A stretch of DNA of 42,332 bases from CAZFPT01 sp046541875. Its GTDB lineage: Bacteria; Planctomycetota; Phycisphaerae; SM23-33. Under the pieces are notes generated by a model. It had not been told where the DNA came from and did no database searches. It worked only from the letters and a program-made list of their open reading frames with translations. The stretch lies in assembly GCA_046541875.1 (NCBI GenBank), contig JBKHCL010000017.1, positions 1-42,332 of the forward strand, given 5' to 3'. A program made the position numbers and the translations under genes. Position 1 is the first letter of the stretch. Every line of letters starts with the position of its first letter. Shown piece after piece: positions 15,764 through 26,000 of the stretch.

Positions 15764-17017
15764 ATGCCCGAAACCCGGCTGAGCATTCGCGGCGATTCGT
15801 TTCTCATCAACAATCAACCCGTCTACAGCGAACTGCCGGGCGCTGCGCCGGGCGTCCACGGGCTGCTGATCAACGCGCGGTTCATCCAGGGCATCTTCGA
15901 CGACCAGGCCGACCCCTCACGATTCGCCCGCTTCGCGCACGCCACCTGGGACCCCGAAGCCAACACCGACCGCCTCATCGCCGCCCTGCCGGAGTGGCAC
16001 GCCCACGGGCTGCGGGCATTCACCGTGGGCTTCCAGGGCGGCGGGCCCTGCTACACGACGGACAACAACACCATCGTCAACAACCCCTTCGGTAGCGACG
16101 GGACCTCGCTCGACGCCGCCTACGCCGGACGGATGGACCGCCTGATCCTCGCTGCCGATGCGATCGGGATGGGTGTGATCGTGAGCTTCTTCTACGGCTC
16201 GCAGACGCGCCATCTCACCGACGGCAAAGCCGTCCGCAACGCCACCGCCACGGCGGCCGCTTTCCTGCGAGACGGCGGGTACACGAATGTCATCATCGAG
16301 ATCGCCAACGAGCACAACGTGGACCCGTTCCGGAAGCATCCGCTGTTGTTCGAACCGGAAGGGGTGGCCATGCTCATCGAGCTGGCGCGCGAGCAGTCCG
16401 GCGGGCTGGCGGTGGGCTGTTCGAGCTACGGCAACTGGCTTGAACCGGAAATTGCCGCTGCCTCGGACGTTGTGCTGATCCACGGGAACGGCTGCACGCG
16501 CGGACAGCTCTCGCGATTGGCAGCCCGTGCCCGCCGGGCCGCCCCCGATCGACCGATCGTGTGCAATGAAGATTCCCCCTGCATCGGTCAACTGGCGGTC
16601 GCCACAGCGGAGCGGTTCAGCTGGGGTTACTACAACAACCTCACCAAACAGGAACCGCCGGCCGACTGGGGCATCACGCCCGGGGAGGACACCTTTTTCG
16701 CGCTGCGCATGGCGCGGGCCGTCGGGATCGAGGTGGACCTGCCCGCCGGCGACGATCGCTACGTGCTGCAGGGGATCGATCCGCGATGGACCGTGGATGG
16801 GCAATACTGGCCTCGCCTGGCAAGCCTGTTTCCCGAGACGATCGACCACGTGGAGTTCTTCGAGGGCGAGACGCTCATCGGACGCAGCTGGGATGAACCG
16901 TTCTTCCTGCACGCGAAGAACAACTGGATGTGCCACGCCTGGACACCGGCCGACCCGTCCGAGCTGCGCGCGGAGGTTCATCTGCGCGACGGCAGAATAC
17001 TCCACAGAACGCCCTGA
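15764..17017 (+). CDS. Glycoside hydrolase-like TIM-barrel protein
   Basis: A 417-residue protein resembling clan GH-A (cellulase-type) barrels. A candidate acid/base sits in N-V-I-I-E-I-A-N-E-H-N (Glu183) and a candidate nucleophile at the end of a later strand, P-I-V-C-N-E-D (Glu269). The distance and strand context fit GH-A. Strand motifs G-L-R-A-F-T-V-G-F-Q-G and G-V-I-V-S-F-F-Y-G also fit. The C-terminal 90 residues look like a small beta domain. No signal peptide is seen, so it may act on imported oligosaccharide. GAGG precedes ATG 15764 by six bases. It converges with the minus-strand lyase gene 44 bases away. I cannot name the GH family. Confidence 0.65.
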   Translation: MPETRLSIRGDSFLINNQPVYSELPGAAPGVHGLLINARFIQGIFDDQADPSRFARFAHATWDPEANTDRLIAALPEWHAHGLRAFTVGFQGGGPCYTTDNNTIVNNPFGSDGTSLDAAYAGRMDRLILAADAIGMGVIVSFFYGSQTRHLTDGKAVRNATATAAAFLRDGGYTNVIIEIANEHNVDPFRKHPLLFEPEGVAMLIELAREQSGGLAVGCSSYGNWLEPEIAAASDVVLIHGNGCTRGQLSRLAARARRAAPDRPIVCNEDSPCIGQLAVATAERFSWGYYNNLTKQEPPADWGITPGEDTFFALRMARAVGIEVDLPAGDDRYVLQGIDPRWTVDGQYWPRLASLFPETIDHVEFFEGETLIGRSWDEPFFLHAKNNWMCHAWTPADPSELRAEVHLRDGRILHRTP

Positions 17018-17060
17018 CGCACAACTCCGTCAGCCGTTGACCCGCCGCCTGACGGCGGGC

Positions 17061-19649
17061 CTACTCGCCGGCCACGCCGAACGTAATGTTCCCGTCCTTG
17101 TCCAGGCTGACGGCCTGCTTGCCGACGACGGCCTGGTCGCCCTTGACGACCACCTCGGGGGCGTCGCCGGTGGTGGGGAAGTAGAATGTCAGCGTTTTCC
17201 CGCCGACCTTCACGCGTTTTCCATCGGCCTTACCGGTGGTCACGAGCATCACCTCGGCGCCGCTGGCGCCGGTGAAGTCGATCCCGAAGCCGACGCCCTT
17301 GGCGGTGGTCAGCGAGCTGGTATCGCCCATCTTCGACGAGGACCAGTGCTTGGCTTTGCCGTCCTTGACCTGGCCCCACTTGATGTGCTTGCCCATGGTG
17401 TTGATACACAGAGACTTGTCCGCCTTGGCGGCCATGTATCCGCTGGTGCGACGAAGCAGGACGCTGATGACCGTGTCGTTGTTGTCCTTCCAGCGATTTC
17501 GCCAGGCGTAGAAGCCCCAGTTCCGGTCGCGGTAGCAGTGCGGCAGGACGTCGACGGGGTTCCTGGCCTTCTGGTCGATGGGCCAGTTGATAAAGGAACT
17601 GACCGCGTACTGCGGGTAGACGCTGGCAGTGTCGTAAGGTTGCCCCGCGCGGGCGTCGGCGTCTTTCAGGGCCAGGGCATAGTAGTACTTCATCGCGGCC
17701 CGGTCGGACTCCGTCACGCCGCCGCTGCCGAGCCCGAAGTACCCCGCCCCGCTCATGCCCTTGCGCGACCAGACATTGTGGCCGTACTCTCCGCGAATGG
17801 GCCAGAAGTCCGGTTTGCCGTCGCGGATGACCGTCAGGTACAGCCACTTCAGCGTCATCATGCGGGCGTTGGGGCGCTCGACGTTGACGAAGTCGACCCC
17901 CGCGGCGTTCTTCCAGGCCTGGATCGCCGAGATGAACGAAATCTGCGAGGCCATCGACCCGGTCCCGTCGCCCTCGGCGAAGAACCCGCCATCGCCGAAG
18001 CCTTGGCTCATGTTGCGGATCATGCTGGCCCGGGCAACTTTCAGCAGCGTGTCGATCTTCTCCTGGTCCACGTCCTTCTCCCCGGAGACCGCCAGCAACG
18101 CCAGCGACGCTCCGCCCACCTGCATGCCGAAGTGGTTGGAGGAGGGGGGCATGGTTCCGCGAGCGAGCGCCTCGAGATCGGTCTTCGTGCCCTCGGAGTA
18201 TTCGGCGATGGCCTTGGTGAACTTCGCCCGAGTCTTCTCGTCGAGGGCATCGTAGATCAGGTCGTAGCCCACCGCGTACCAACCCAGCGCAGGCCCGGCC
18301 CGCAGCGCGCCGCCCGGCTTGCGGAAGCTGTAGCGATCGTCCCGATCGCGCTGCCCCTTCAACGCCCGCTCGAAGCACTCCTTGCCGAATTCGGCGTACT
18401 TCTTCTCGCCGGTGAGCTGATACAGCAGCCCATACCCGGCGGCGTGCCCGATCGTGTAGGCCCCGGGTTCGTCGAGAGTCTTATTGCTGTATCCGCCGCC
18501 CATGTAGGCGTGCGTCCAGTCGGCGAAGACCTTCGTCATCGTCTCTCCGTCGCCTCCGTCGAGCACATACCGCAAACGCTTGAGAATGGCTTTGCCCTCG
18601 GGCGTCTTCATCCGTTTGCGCAGGGCGGGCAGGTCGCTCTTGCGGAACAGCAGCCTGGGGTGCTCACCGGCCTTGGGTTTCTGGAAGTCCTTGATCTCCT
18701 TGAACCACGGGCGATCGTCGACCTTGGCGAGCTTGTCGACGCCCTTGCGGTATCGCCCGTCGAAACTGCCATGGATGGTCTTCTTCTCGTCCCCCTCGAC
18801 CGCGACGATCGCGGTGTACTTGCCCACCGCCAGACCGTTGAGGAACACACCCTCGAACTCATAGGTGTAGGTGCAGGGTTCCATGTCCAGCGTCATCGCA
18901 GCAAGCTGAACCTTCCCGCTGAAACCCTTGTCGGAGATGCTGACCTTGCTGTCGTCGATCTTCACGGGGGTGCGCTGATAGGTTCGGCCTTTCTTGTCCA
19001 GCAGACCATGACTCAGCGAGACGATCTCATTGTCGTCGGCGCTGACCCACACCACCATGCAGCGGTTGCCGAAGTCCGGATCGCCCCCGAGGAGGGCAGC
19101 CTGCATATTCAACTGCAGTGTGACCTGCTCGGGCATGATGAGGGGCTCTTTGGGGTTGCTCCAGCCGTCGACCTTCCCCTTCCTGCCGAGGTTTTTGACG
19201 GATTTGTCGTCGCTGGTGATCTCGAGGACTTTCCACTCCCCGGAAATCTTGTGGTCCTCGCTGACGGTCGCGTCGATCTCGAAAACCGCGTGGAAAGGCT
19301 TGTGGTCGGTCGGGACCCAGAAATCGGGCGTGAAGTAGACCTTGAACTGCCCCTTGACCTTGCCGTCCTTGATGGGCACGGTCGATAGATCGGGGTAGTA
19401 CCAACTCCCGTTGTAGGTCCTCTTGACGCGGCCGTCTTTGGCCGGATCGCGGCTGGAACCCACGCAACCGAGCCACTGACCGTTCTGCTCGCGCGTGTAG
19501 ATGATCAGCGGCTTCGTGCCACCGGCAAAGAACCCTTTGAGCCGAATATCCCAGCCACGGGCCTTGACCTCTTTGTCGTCATCCGCAACCGCTGCCGACG
19601 CAGTCGACAGCAGCACAGCAACGAGAATCAGCTTGGTGATATTGTTCAT
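17061..19649 (-). CDS. Secreted heparinase II/III-like lyase
   Basis: An 862-residue exported protein. Signal peptide 1-22. Residues about 88-140 carry the K-D-G-K-V-K-G-Q-F-K-V-Y module shared with other proteins here, and about 228-300 a second similar beta repeat. The lyase-like part starts at H-P-R-L-L-F-R-K-S-D-L-P-A-L-R (330-344), a common entry to heparinase II/III and alginate-lyase-type toroids. S-N-H-F-G-M-Q (504-510) provides the expected Asn-His, G-D-G-G-F-F-A-E-G (552-560) the next conserved loop, and H624 lies in Y-G-H-N-V-W. F-Y-A-W-R-N-R-W (713-720) opens the C-terminal beta sandwich. Beta-elimination of uronate-containing glycan is the family activity; substrate unknown. GAGGAG precedes ATG 19649. 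Confidence 0.75.
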   Translation of the reverse strand: MNNITKLILVAVLLSTASAAVADDDKEVKARGWDIRLKGFFAGGTKPLIIYTREQNGQWLGCVGSSRDPAKDGRVKRTYNGSWYYPDLSTVPIKDGKVKGQFKVYFTPDFWVPTDHKPFHAVFEIDATVSEDHKISGEWKVLEITSDDKSVKNLGRKGKVDGWSNPKEPLIMPEQVTLQLNMQAALLGGDPDFGNRCMVVWVSADDNEIVSLSHGLLDKKGRTYQRTPVKIDDSKVSISDKGFSGKVQLAAMTLDMEPCTYTYEFEGVFLNGLAVGKYTAIVAVEGDEKKTIHGSFDGRYRKGVDKLAKVDDRPWFKEIKDFQKPKAGEHPRLLFRKSDLPALRKRMKTPEGKAILKRLRYVLDGGDGETMTKVFADWTHAYMGGGYSNKTLDEPGAYTIGHAAGYGLLYQLTGEKKYAEFGKECFERALKGQRDRDDRYSFRKPGGALRAGPALGWYAVGYDLIYDALDEKTRAKFTKAIAEYSEGTKTDLEALARGTMPPSSNHFGMQVGGASLALLAVSGEKDVDQEKIDTLLKVARASMIRNMSQGFGDGGFFAEGDGTGSMASQISFISAIQAWKNAAGVDFVNVERPNARMMTLKWLYLTVIRDGKPDFWPIRGEYGHNVWSRKGMSGAGYFGLGSGGVTESDRAAMKYYYALALKDADARAGQPYDTASVYPQYAVSSFINWPIDQKARNPVDVLPHCYRDRNWGFYAWRNRWKDNNDTVISVLLRRTSGYMAAKADKSLCINTMGKHIKWGQVKDGKAKHWSSSKMGDTSSLTTAKGVGFGIDFTGASGAEVMLVTTGKADGKRVKVGGKTLTFYFPTTGDAPEVVVKGDQAVVGKQAVSLDKDGNITFGVAGE

Positions 19650-19992
19650 TGATTGCTCCTCAACGAGGTTTACGCGGATGGTTTTTGCTTTATTCTATAT
19701 GGATACAACCCGCAGACTCGTCGCCGGTTTCGGATATCCACAAGTCGCCTGATGCAGCATGACAGAAAAGTCTCTTGATCGGGTCTCCGCGATCATAAGC
19801 GAGACGGCAATCGCAAAACAACAGGAGTGTTTTCGGGCGATCGGGCGATTTTTGCCGGGTTGGAGACGCCGAGACAATCGGAAATTGTTCCCCCGTATAC
19901 GCAAAAAACAGCGGCTTGTATGTCGGCTGACCGTGTTACAAATACGGAACCCCAAGAAGGACTGACAACGTCACATGTATGGAGCCTTTTAT
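19650..19992. promoter_or_regulatory. Divergent regulatory region between the two lyase-like genes
   Basis: This 343-base gap is AT-richer than its surroundings and must hold both promoters. Seen: TAGAAT on the minus strand (19697-19692) without a good -35; TTGTAT (19916-19921) and TACAAA (19937-19942) on the plus strand with a short 15-base spacer; an inverted repeat ACAAT-CGGAA-ATTGT (19874-19888) suited to a dimeric repressor; a doubled GGGCGAT near 19835-19850; and a GGATATCC palindrome near 19732-19739. No gene is convincing: the 68-codon frame at 19759 lacks a ribosome binding site. Confidence 0.35.
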
Positions 19993-22932
19993 ATGCACAG
20001 ACTTTACGCAATACTCACACTGACTGTCCTGGCCATTCTGCCACGTTTGGCCACGGGTGAATCCGCATCGGAAGCGCCCGCGAAGGTTTCGGCAAGGCTG
20101 GTACTTCGTGGCGGACTGTTCCATGGCGACGACCCCAACAGCGGCCGAAAGAACCTCATCCTCTTTGCCGACAGCTCGTTGGGGCGATGGGGCGTGGCGT
20201 GGGCGATGGCACTGGACTACAACCAGGGCATCCACACGGGCATGGTTCGTGAGGCGAAGATCACTCCGGACAACGCCTCATTTCGGCTGGACATGCTCTT
20301 CGGAGGGGATATCTGGGTGCCCGGTGGGCGAGGCGTGTACGACATCGAGGTCACCCGCGACGGCAACAGCGTATCGGGGACCTACAAGGCCCGCCTTCGA
20401 GGCCACAGCTACACCGGCAAGGTCGAAGGCGAGATCCTCCCGGGAAGGAAGATTCTCGACGACGACCACAAGCCCTTCACCCCCGGAGAGCACCCGCAGG
20501 TCCTGCTGCGAAAAAGCGACCTGCCCGCCCTGCGCAAACGCCTGAAAACGCCGATGGGCAAGGCCTATCTCGCCAAGTACGGCAATTCCGACAGCATCAT
20601 CAACCTCGGGATTCTGTACCAGATCACCGGCGAGAAGAAGTACGCCGCCCGGGCCGAGCAGATCGTCAACGGCTACAAGGAACTCAACCGCAACGGGTTC
20701 GGCAGCGGCGGGTTCGGGCATCAGATGGTCGCCGTCGCTCTGGCGTACGACCTATGCTACGACGCCTGGAGCGACGACCTCCGCCAGCGCGTGCGCAAGA
20801 AACTCGAATGGTACGTGCCCTACTACCAGAAGTACCTGATGACCTCCCACCCCAACTACCACCCGTGCAGCAACTACTACGGGCCAGGCCGGGGGGCCGC
20901 GGGCATCGCGGCGCTGGTGCTCTATGGCGAGAAGGGCGAGAAACCCGCCAAACCGCGGGACCCGTTCGAGGCCCGATGGACCATCAAACCCATCGACAAG
21001 TCTGCCGTCGGCAAGGACGTTCCGGTGGTCGACTGGAAGCCCGGACAGATCCCCGATGAGTGGATCTCCACCGGCGCCCTGCCCATGCAGGGAAAACAGG
21101 ACGTGCTCAACGCCCTGGGCGGCTACGCCAAGGCCCGCCCGGAGGAGGGAACGACCTGCGCCTACATCCGGATCGACAAGAAGAAGAAGCTCCCGATGCG
21201 CAAGCTCCTGAAGTTCACCGCCCTGCCGGAAAAGACCGTCTCCGAGAAGGGCGTGGACCTGTCCAAGCTCGCCGAGGACGGCGCGGAAGCGACGCGCACC
21301 GTGCTGTATACCGTGCTGAAGGTCTCCGAGGAGGCGGTCGTCTCTTTCGACCCGGGCGACAAGAAAACCACCGCCTGGTTGGCCGGCCGAAAGCTGGATG
21401 AGCACTTCTACCGCGTCCGTCCGGGGCTGTACTCGTTTTTGGTGGTCCACGAGAGCAAGAAACCCGCCGGAACGATCGCCCCGGCGCTGCGCACCGCCGA
21501 CGCCGACGCATTCGCCGATCGACGCGACCTGTACCGACGCACGCTGACCCGCTGGGAGCGGGACGTGGCGCTGTGGGAGAAATACGACGGCGCCGACCCG
21601 ACGCACATCCGGGCCGTCGAGATCAGCCGATACACCCTCCTTCAGCATTTCCTGGTGGGTGTGGGCAAGGGCGGCTTCCAGGCGGAGACGGGCGGCTACT
21701 CCAACATCGCCTCCTACTTCCCGACGGTCTTCGCGACGCTGTACCGCGACATGTTCGGCCGAAACGCCTCGCCGTACGACGACATCACGCACCTCCTGCC
21801 GCGACGGATGATGCAGCAGGTCTTCCCCGAGGAAGGCGGCGCTCACTCGCAGAAGCTCAACAGCGGGCACGCCCTTTCACAGGAATGGCTGGCGAGGGGG
21901 TATCCGATCGTCCCCGAGAAGTACAAGCCCGCCCTGCACTGGGGATGGAACCAGGTGGCCGGCATTGACGGCCCGGAGTCGGCCGGCCGCATGTTTGGGA
22001 AAGGCGGGCGAGACCTCGACCAGGCGTTGGCCTTCCTGAACTACCCGCTCGACGGGAAACCCGTCCATCCCTCGAAGGTCATGCCCCTTCACTGGGAGGC
22101 AGAGACGTTCGGGTTCTTCGCGTTCCGCAACCGCTGGAAAAACGCCGACGACTTCGTCGCGCAGGTGTTCCTGAAGTCTCGCCCCATCATGGGTTGGAAC
22201 CACGCCAACGCCGGCGCCTGGCGGCTGTGGGGGCTGGGGCACGAATGGAGCGTCGGGCCCACCAGCCGGGCCGGTCACCGCACGGAGGAGTCGGTCGTCA
22301 TTCTGCCCGAGGACGACATCCAGGCCGGCTTGGGCGGCCAAAAAGAACGGCTCGAAACCCAACCCGACGGATCGGCGGTCCTGGTGGCCGACATGAACGA
22401 CCACTACGCCCCCGGAGGCAAAAAGCAGCCGAAGATCTTCGACTCGAACCTGCTGCGCCGCGAGGTCAACCGCCCGAAGCCCGAAATCACCGGCAAGCGG
22501 GCCTTCGCGTTCGATTACAGCGGTCTGAGCGGCTCGCCCTGCCTGGTGGTCGTCGTGGACGACATCGACGGCGGCGGAACGAAGGAATGGTTGTTCCAGA
22601 AAAGCGAGGGCAAACTGGCCCTGCAGAAGAAGGGCTTTACGCTGGACAAGGGCGACGCGAACCTCAAGGCGACCTTCGTGGCGCCGGGGGACGTGGAAGT
22701 CTCCGTGCCCAACCGTACCACGACCTGGAAACAGCACGGCACCAACGAGCGCAAGTGGAACGCGGTGCTCGCCACCGGCGGTGATCGGTTCGTCGTGGTC
22801 ATGACGATCCAGAAGGGTGACCCGCCGGCCGTCACTGTTGACGGCAAGGGCGACAACGCCGTGGTCACCGTCGGAAAGCGAACCGTCCGCTGGGACGGAA
22901 AGAAGATCATCCTGGGCGAAGCGGGGAAGTGA
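19993..22932 (+). CDS. Secreted heparinase II/III-like protein with inserted beta module
   Basis: A 979-residue exported protein related to the divergent lyase. Signal peptide 1-22. A degraded K-D-G-type beta module lies at about 84-135. H-P-Q-V-L-L-R-K-S-D-L-P-A-L-R (167-181) starts the toroid. S-N-Y-Y-G (293-297) stands where the other lyase has S-N-H-F-G, so the expected His is a Tyr. Residues about 320-525 interrupt the toroid and look like the second W-G-P module of the giant proteins (W-I-S-T-G-A-L-P, then L-A-G-R-K-L and L-Y-S-F-L-V-V). The toroid resumes at G-K-G-G-F-Q-A-E-T-G-G-Y. F-F-A-F-R-N-R-W (708-715) starts the beta sandwich. ATG 19993 has GGAG eight bases upstream; ATG 19975 does not. 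Confidence 0.7.
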   Translation: MHRLYAILTLTVLAILPRLATGESASEAPAKVSARLVLRGGLFHGDDPNSGRKNLILFADSSLGRWGVAWAMALDYNQGIHTGMVREAKITPDNASFRLDMLFGGDIWVPGGRGVYDIEVTRDGNSVSGTYKARLRGHSYTGKVEGEILPGRKILDDDHKPFTPGEHPQVLLRKSDLPALRKRLKTPMGKAYLAKYGNSDSIINLGILYQITGEKKYAARAEQIVNGYKELNRNGFGSGGFGHQMVAVALAYDLCYDAWSDDLRQRVRKKLEWYVPYYQKYLMTSHPNYHPCSNYYGPGRGAAGIAALVLYGEKGEKPAKPRDPFEARWTIKPIDKSAVGKDVPVVDWKPGQIPDEWISTGALPMQGKQDVLNALGGYAKARPEEGTTCAYIRIDKKKKLPMRKLLKFTALPEKTVSEKGVDLSKLAEDGAEATRTVLYTVLKVSEEAVVSFDPGDKKTTAWLAGRKLDEHFYRVRPGLYSFLVVHESKKPAGTIAPALRTADADAFADRRDLYRRTLTRWERDVALWEKYDGADPTHIRAVEISRYTLLQHFLVGVGKGGFQAETGGYSNIASYFPTVFATLYRDMFGRNASPYDDITHLLPRRMMQQVFPEEGGAHSQKLNSGHALSQEWLARGYPIVPEKYKPALHWGWNQVAGIDGPESAGRMFGKGGRDLDQALAFLNYPLDGKPVHPSKVMPLHWEAETFGFFAFRNRWKNADDFVAQVFLKSRPIMGWNHANAGAWRLWGLGHEWSVGPTSRAGHRTEESVVILPEDDIQAGLGGQKERLETQPDGSAVLVADMNDHYAPGGKKQPKIFDSNLLRREVNRPKPEITGKRAFAFDYSGLSGSPCLVVVVDDIDGGGTKEWLFQKSEGKLALQKKGFTLDKGDANLKATFVAPGDVEVSVPNRTTTWKQHGTNERKWNAVLATGGDRFVVVMTIQKGDPPAVTVDGKGDNAVVTVGKRTVRWDGKKIILGEAGK

Positions 22933-23029
22933 CCTCCCGCCCCGGCTGAACAATCTTACACCAACATCCAGGCCGGCGCAGTCGTCGCGTTGAAACGGCG
23001 GGTCCGCGCCCCAAGGAAGGATTTTTTCC

Positions 23030-26000
23030 ATGAAGCGTATGTACACAGGTGTGATCGTCGCGATGTTGGTGGCGGTGCTGTCGGCGGTGATGTCCGCACG
23101 CGAACCACAGAACAACTCCGCCCCGACCGGCCAGGCCGCCACCGAGACCAGAAAGCTCTACGATCGCATCGTCGAGGCCCGCAAACTGCTGGAGATCGAA
23201 CTCTCCACCCAGCGCACTCGATCCGCCACCGGCCAACACAGCCCGGCGACCTATCGCCTCTGGTTCGACGACGCCGCAGACGGCGAGGACATGGAAATGA
23301 CTCTCCGCGACGCCGGCAGCCAATGGCAGGCCGCCTACGCCGTGGTCCCCGCCTGGGCCCAGAGCACCATGCAGGAGTGGCGAGGCTATCACCACGGCAA
23401 CGGCGCCGGCGCCGTCTGGCGATTCGGCGTGACCCATGACATCGCCGCCGAAAAACTCACCGCCACAAAGGACAAGCTCACCGGCCAGGCCGATTGCACC
23501 TTCCTGCTGAACCGCACCCACGACGAGCGTTTCCCGCCCGGCGAGGCCGTCAGTTGGTGGGACCGCTTCCCGGGCGTGGGCATGCAGATCCCCCGCCGCC
23601 AGACCTTCCAGCTCAACGCGAAGATCGACGACAACTCACGCGTGCTCGAAATGGTCCTGGAAGGCGGAATCCACTGGAAGCACAAGAAACGCAAGAACCG
23701 CCCCGCCATCCGCAAACCGATCTTCCTGCGAATGGCCCTGCCGGCGACGCGCCTGAGCACCATGTGGGTGCAGACACCCACCTGGAATGGCGGCTTCCAC
23801 GAGGGCAACGCCTCGGGCCTGTCCTTCAAGGACGGGCGAATTTCCGGTGAGCTGATCGTGTACATCCATACCGACGGCTGGGTGCCGGTTCGCGGGTCCC
23901 GCCCGCCGCAGAAACTGGTATTCACGATCGACGCGACGCTCGAGCACAACCAGCTTCGCGGCAAGTACACCGCCACCGGCGACATGGGCAAATACGCCGG
24001 GTCGCTCCGCGGGCGAGGCGGGCCTGCCGTGGCGGGCAGCTACCGGTCTTCGGGCGAGCTGGACGCCGCGGCCGGCCTCTTCCACGGGTACGTCCTGGAC
24101 GACCCGGCCCCGCTGGAAAAACGCCTGCTGGACGTCTCGCCTCTGCCCAAAGACGATACCGCCGCACGCAAGCAGATCGCCGGGACTCTCAACACGCTCG
24201 CCCACGAGATCCGCGCGCTGCACCTGGCCAAGCAGAAGTTCCCCCTGCCGCTGGCCGAGGCCTTCCTCCAGACCGCCTGCGCCGAGCCCGTTCTGGACGC
24301 CAACGATCCAAACGCACTGCTGGCCACGCTGCGGGCCACCGCCAGACTCATCGAAAACTGCGACGACACCCGACCCAACGCCGACGATACGATCGCGTCC
24401 GCCGATCGACCCCAAAGCCCCTCGACCGGGACGATCGAACTCCCCGCCGGCGACGACGGGACCTGCCCCCTGCCCGAAAAGGACACCGGCGCCTGGTACC
24501 ACATCGGGCAATGGCAGGTGGTCGGTCCGTTCACGCAGCGAAACGGCGTCGAGCACAACGATGCGATCGTCCCCGACGTGGCGTGCGTCGAGGGCGTCAA
24601 GCTCCGCCAGCGGCTGGACCGCGTGGGCGCCGAACACGAAGACGCCCCCGCCGTCGCATGGACAGCCATTCGCCCCGGCGGGCCTCGAGTGCGCACTCCA
24701 TGGGCCAAGAGCAGTTTCTACAATCGCTTCCGGGGCGAGCTCTGGTACGCCGCGGCCACCGTGCGCTCCAGCAAAGCTCAGCCGGCCTGGCTGGCGCTGG
24801 AAGGCCTTGAGCAGACCAAGGTCTGGCTGAACGACAAGCTGGTGTGGTCCAGCGAGGAGACGTCCTTCCGCTGTCGGCCTCGTGGGCGAACGATGATCCC
24901 TGTGAAGCTCATCGAAGGTGAAAACCGCCTTCTCGTGCGGACCAACCGCGACCGCCGCCCGGCGTGGGTGGACCTGGCCATTCGCCTCAGCAAGCCCGGA
25001 ACCCCTCGCGAAACGCCCGACCGCGAGCTGCCCGATATCGCGAATCCGGACATCTATCCCGACGCCACCCCGCCACTGGTGTGGGACGTGGACAAGGGGC
25101 TCAACGTCGCCTGGAACGTGCCCGAGTTGGGAGGCCGATCGAGACCGGCTGTGGTGAACGGGGCTGTGCTGGTCGCCGGCGCCCCCGGACAACTGACCCG
25201 CGTGAATCCTGACACCGGCGAGACGCTCTGGGCTGCCCATCTCGACCCGGAGAACGGCGAGATCACTCTCGATGCCGCCAACCAACGCGCGAAGAAGCTC
25301 GGACTCAAGAAACTCAACAGCCTCCGCTCGATCGACGTGACCTCGCCGGTCAGCGACGGCAAGACCGTCTACGTCCACAACGAACTGGGCCGGTTGGCCG
25401 CCGTCGACCTCGACGGCAAGACGCGATGGACCATGCAGACGGGCCTGTCCAAGGCGAAGGTCCACTGCCTGCCCGGGCGCGTGATCGTCGAAGGGCAGAC
25501 CACCACCGCCTGGCAGCTGCCCGAAGCCCTCAAGAAACTCGCCGAGGCCGACGCGAAGAAACGCTTCCACGCCATTGGCGTGCTCGTGCTGGACGACAAA
25601 GGCAACGTTCTCCACCGCCACACCCAGCAAGGCGAGTTTTCCGGGACGGCGAGCTTCCTGTTGGCCGCCGCCAACGGGAAAGGGCGAACCGTCGCGCTGC
25701 ACACCTCCACGGGGCTGCTGTACGACCTCACGCGGGGTGAGGCCCAGGGGCCCTTCGCGATCGACTACCCCGGCCCCGGCGACACGCAGTGGCAGTCCGG
25801 AGGCCAAACCATCGGCTCGCGTGGCGGGCGATCGTTCCGCGCGTGCGTCGCGGGGCAGACGGCCTTCCTCGCCACGCAGGAGCAGACGATGGCCGTTCGC
25901 CTCTGGCGGGCGGACGGAAGGCTCGCCCACGCACACCGATGGGAGAGCAACTACGAGCACAGCGGGTTCGGGAGCTTCACCGCCCCGTCGGTCGCCACGG

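Noticed and set aside
16527..19388. A 953-codon open frame on the plus strand antisense to the minus lyase
   Set aside because: It is a by-product of high third-position GC; it lacks domains and opposes a gene with signal peptide and lyase motifs.
19759..19965. A 68-codon plus-strand frame in the divergent lyase intergenic region
   Set aside because: No ribosome binding site, no domain, and it covers the likely promoters.
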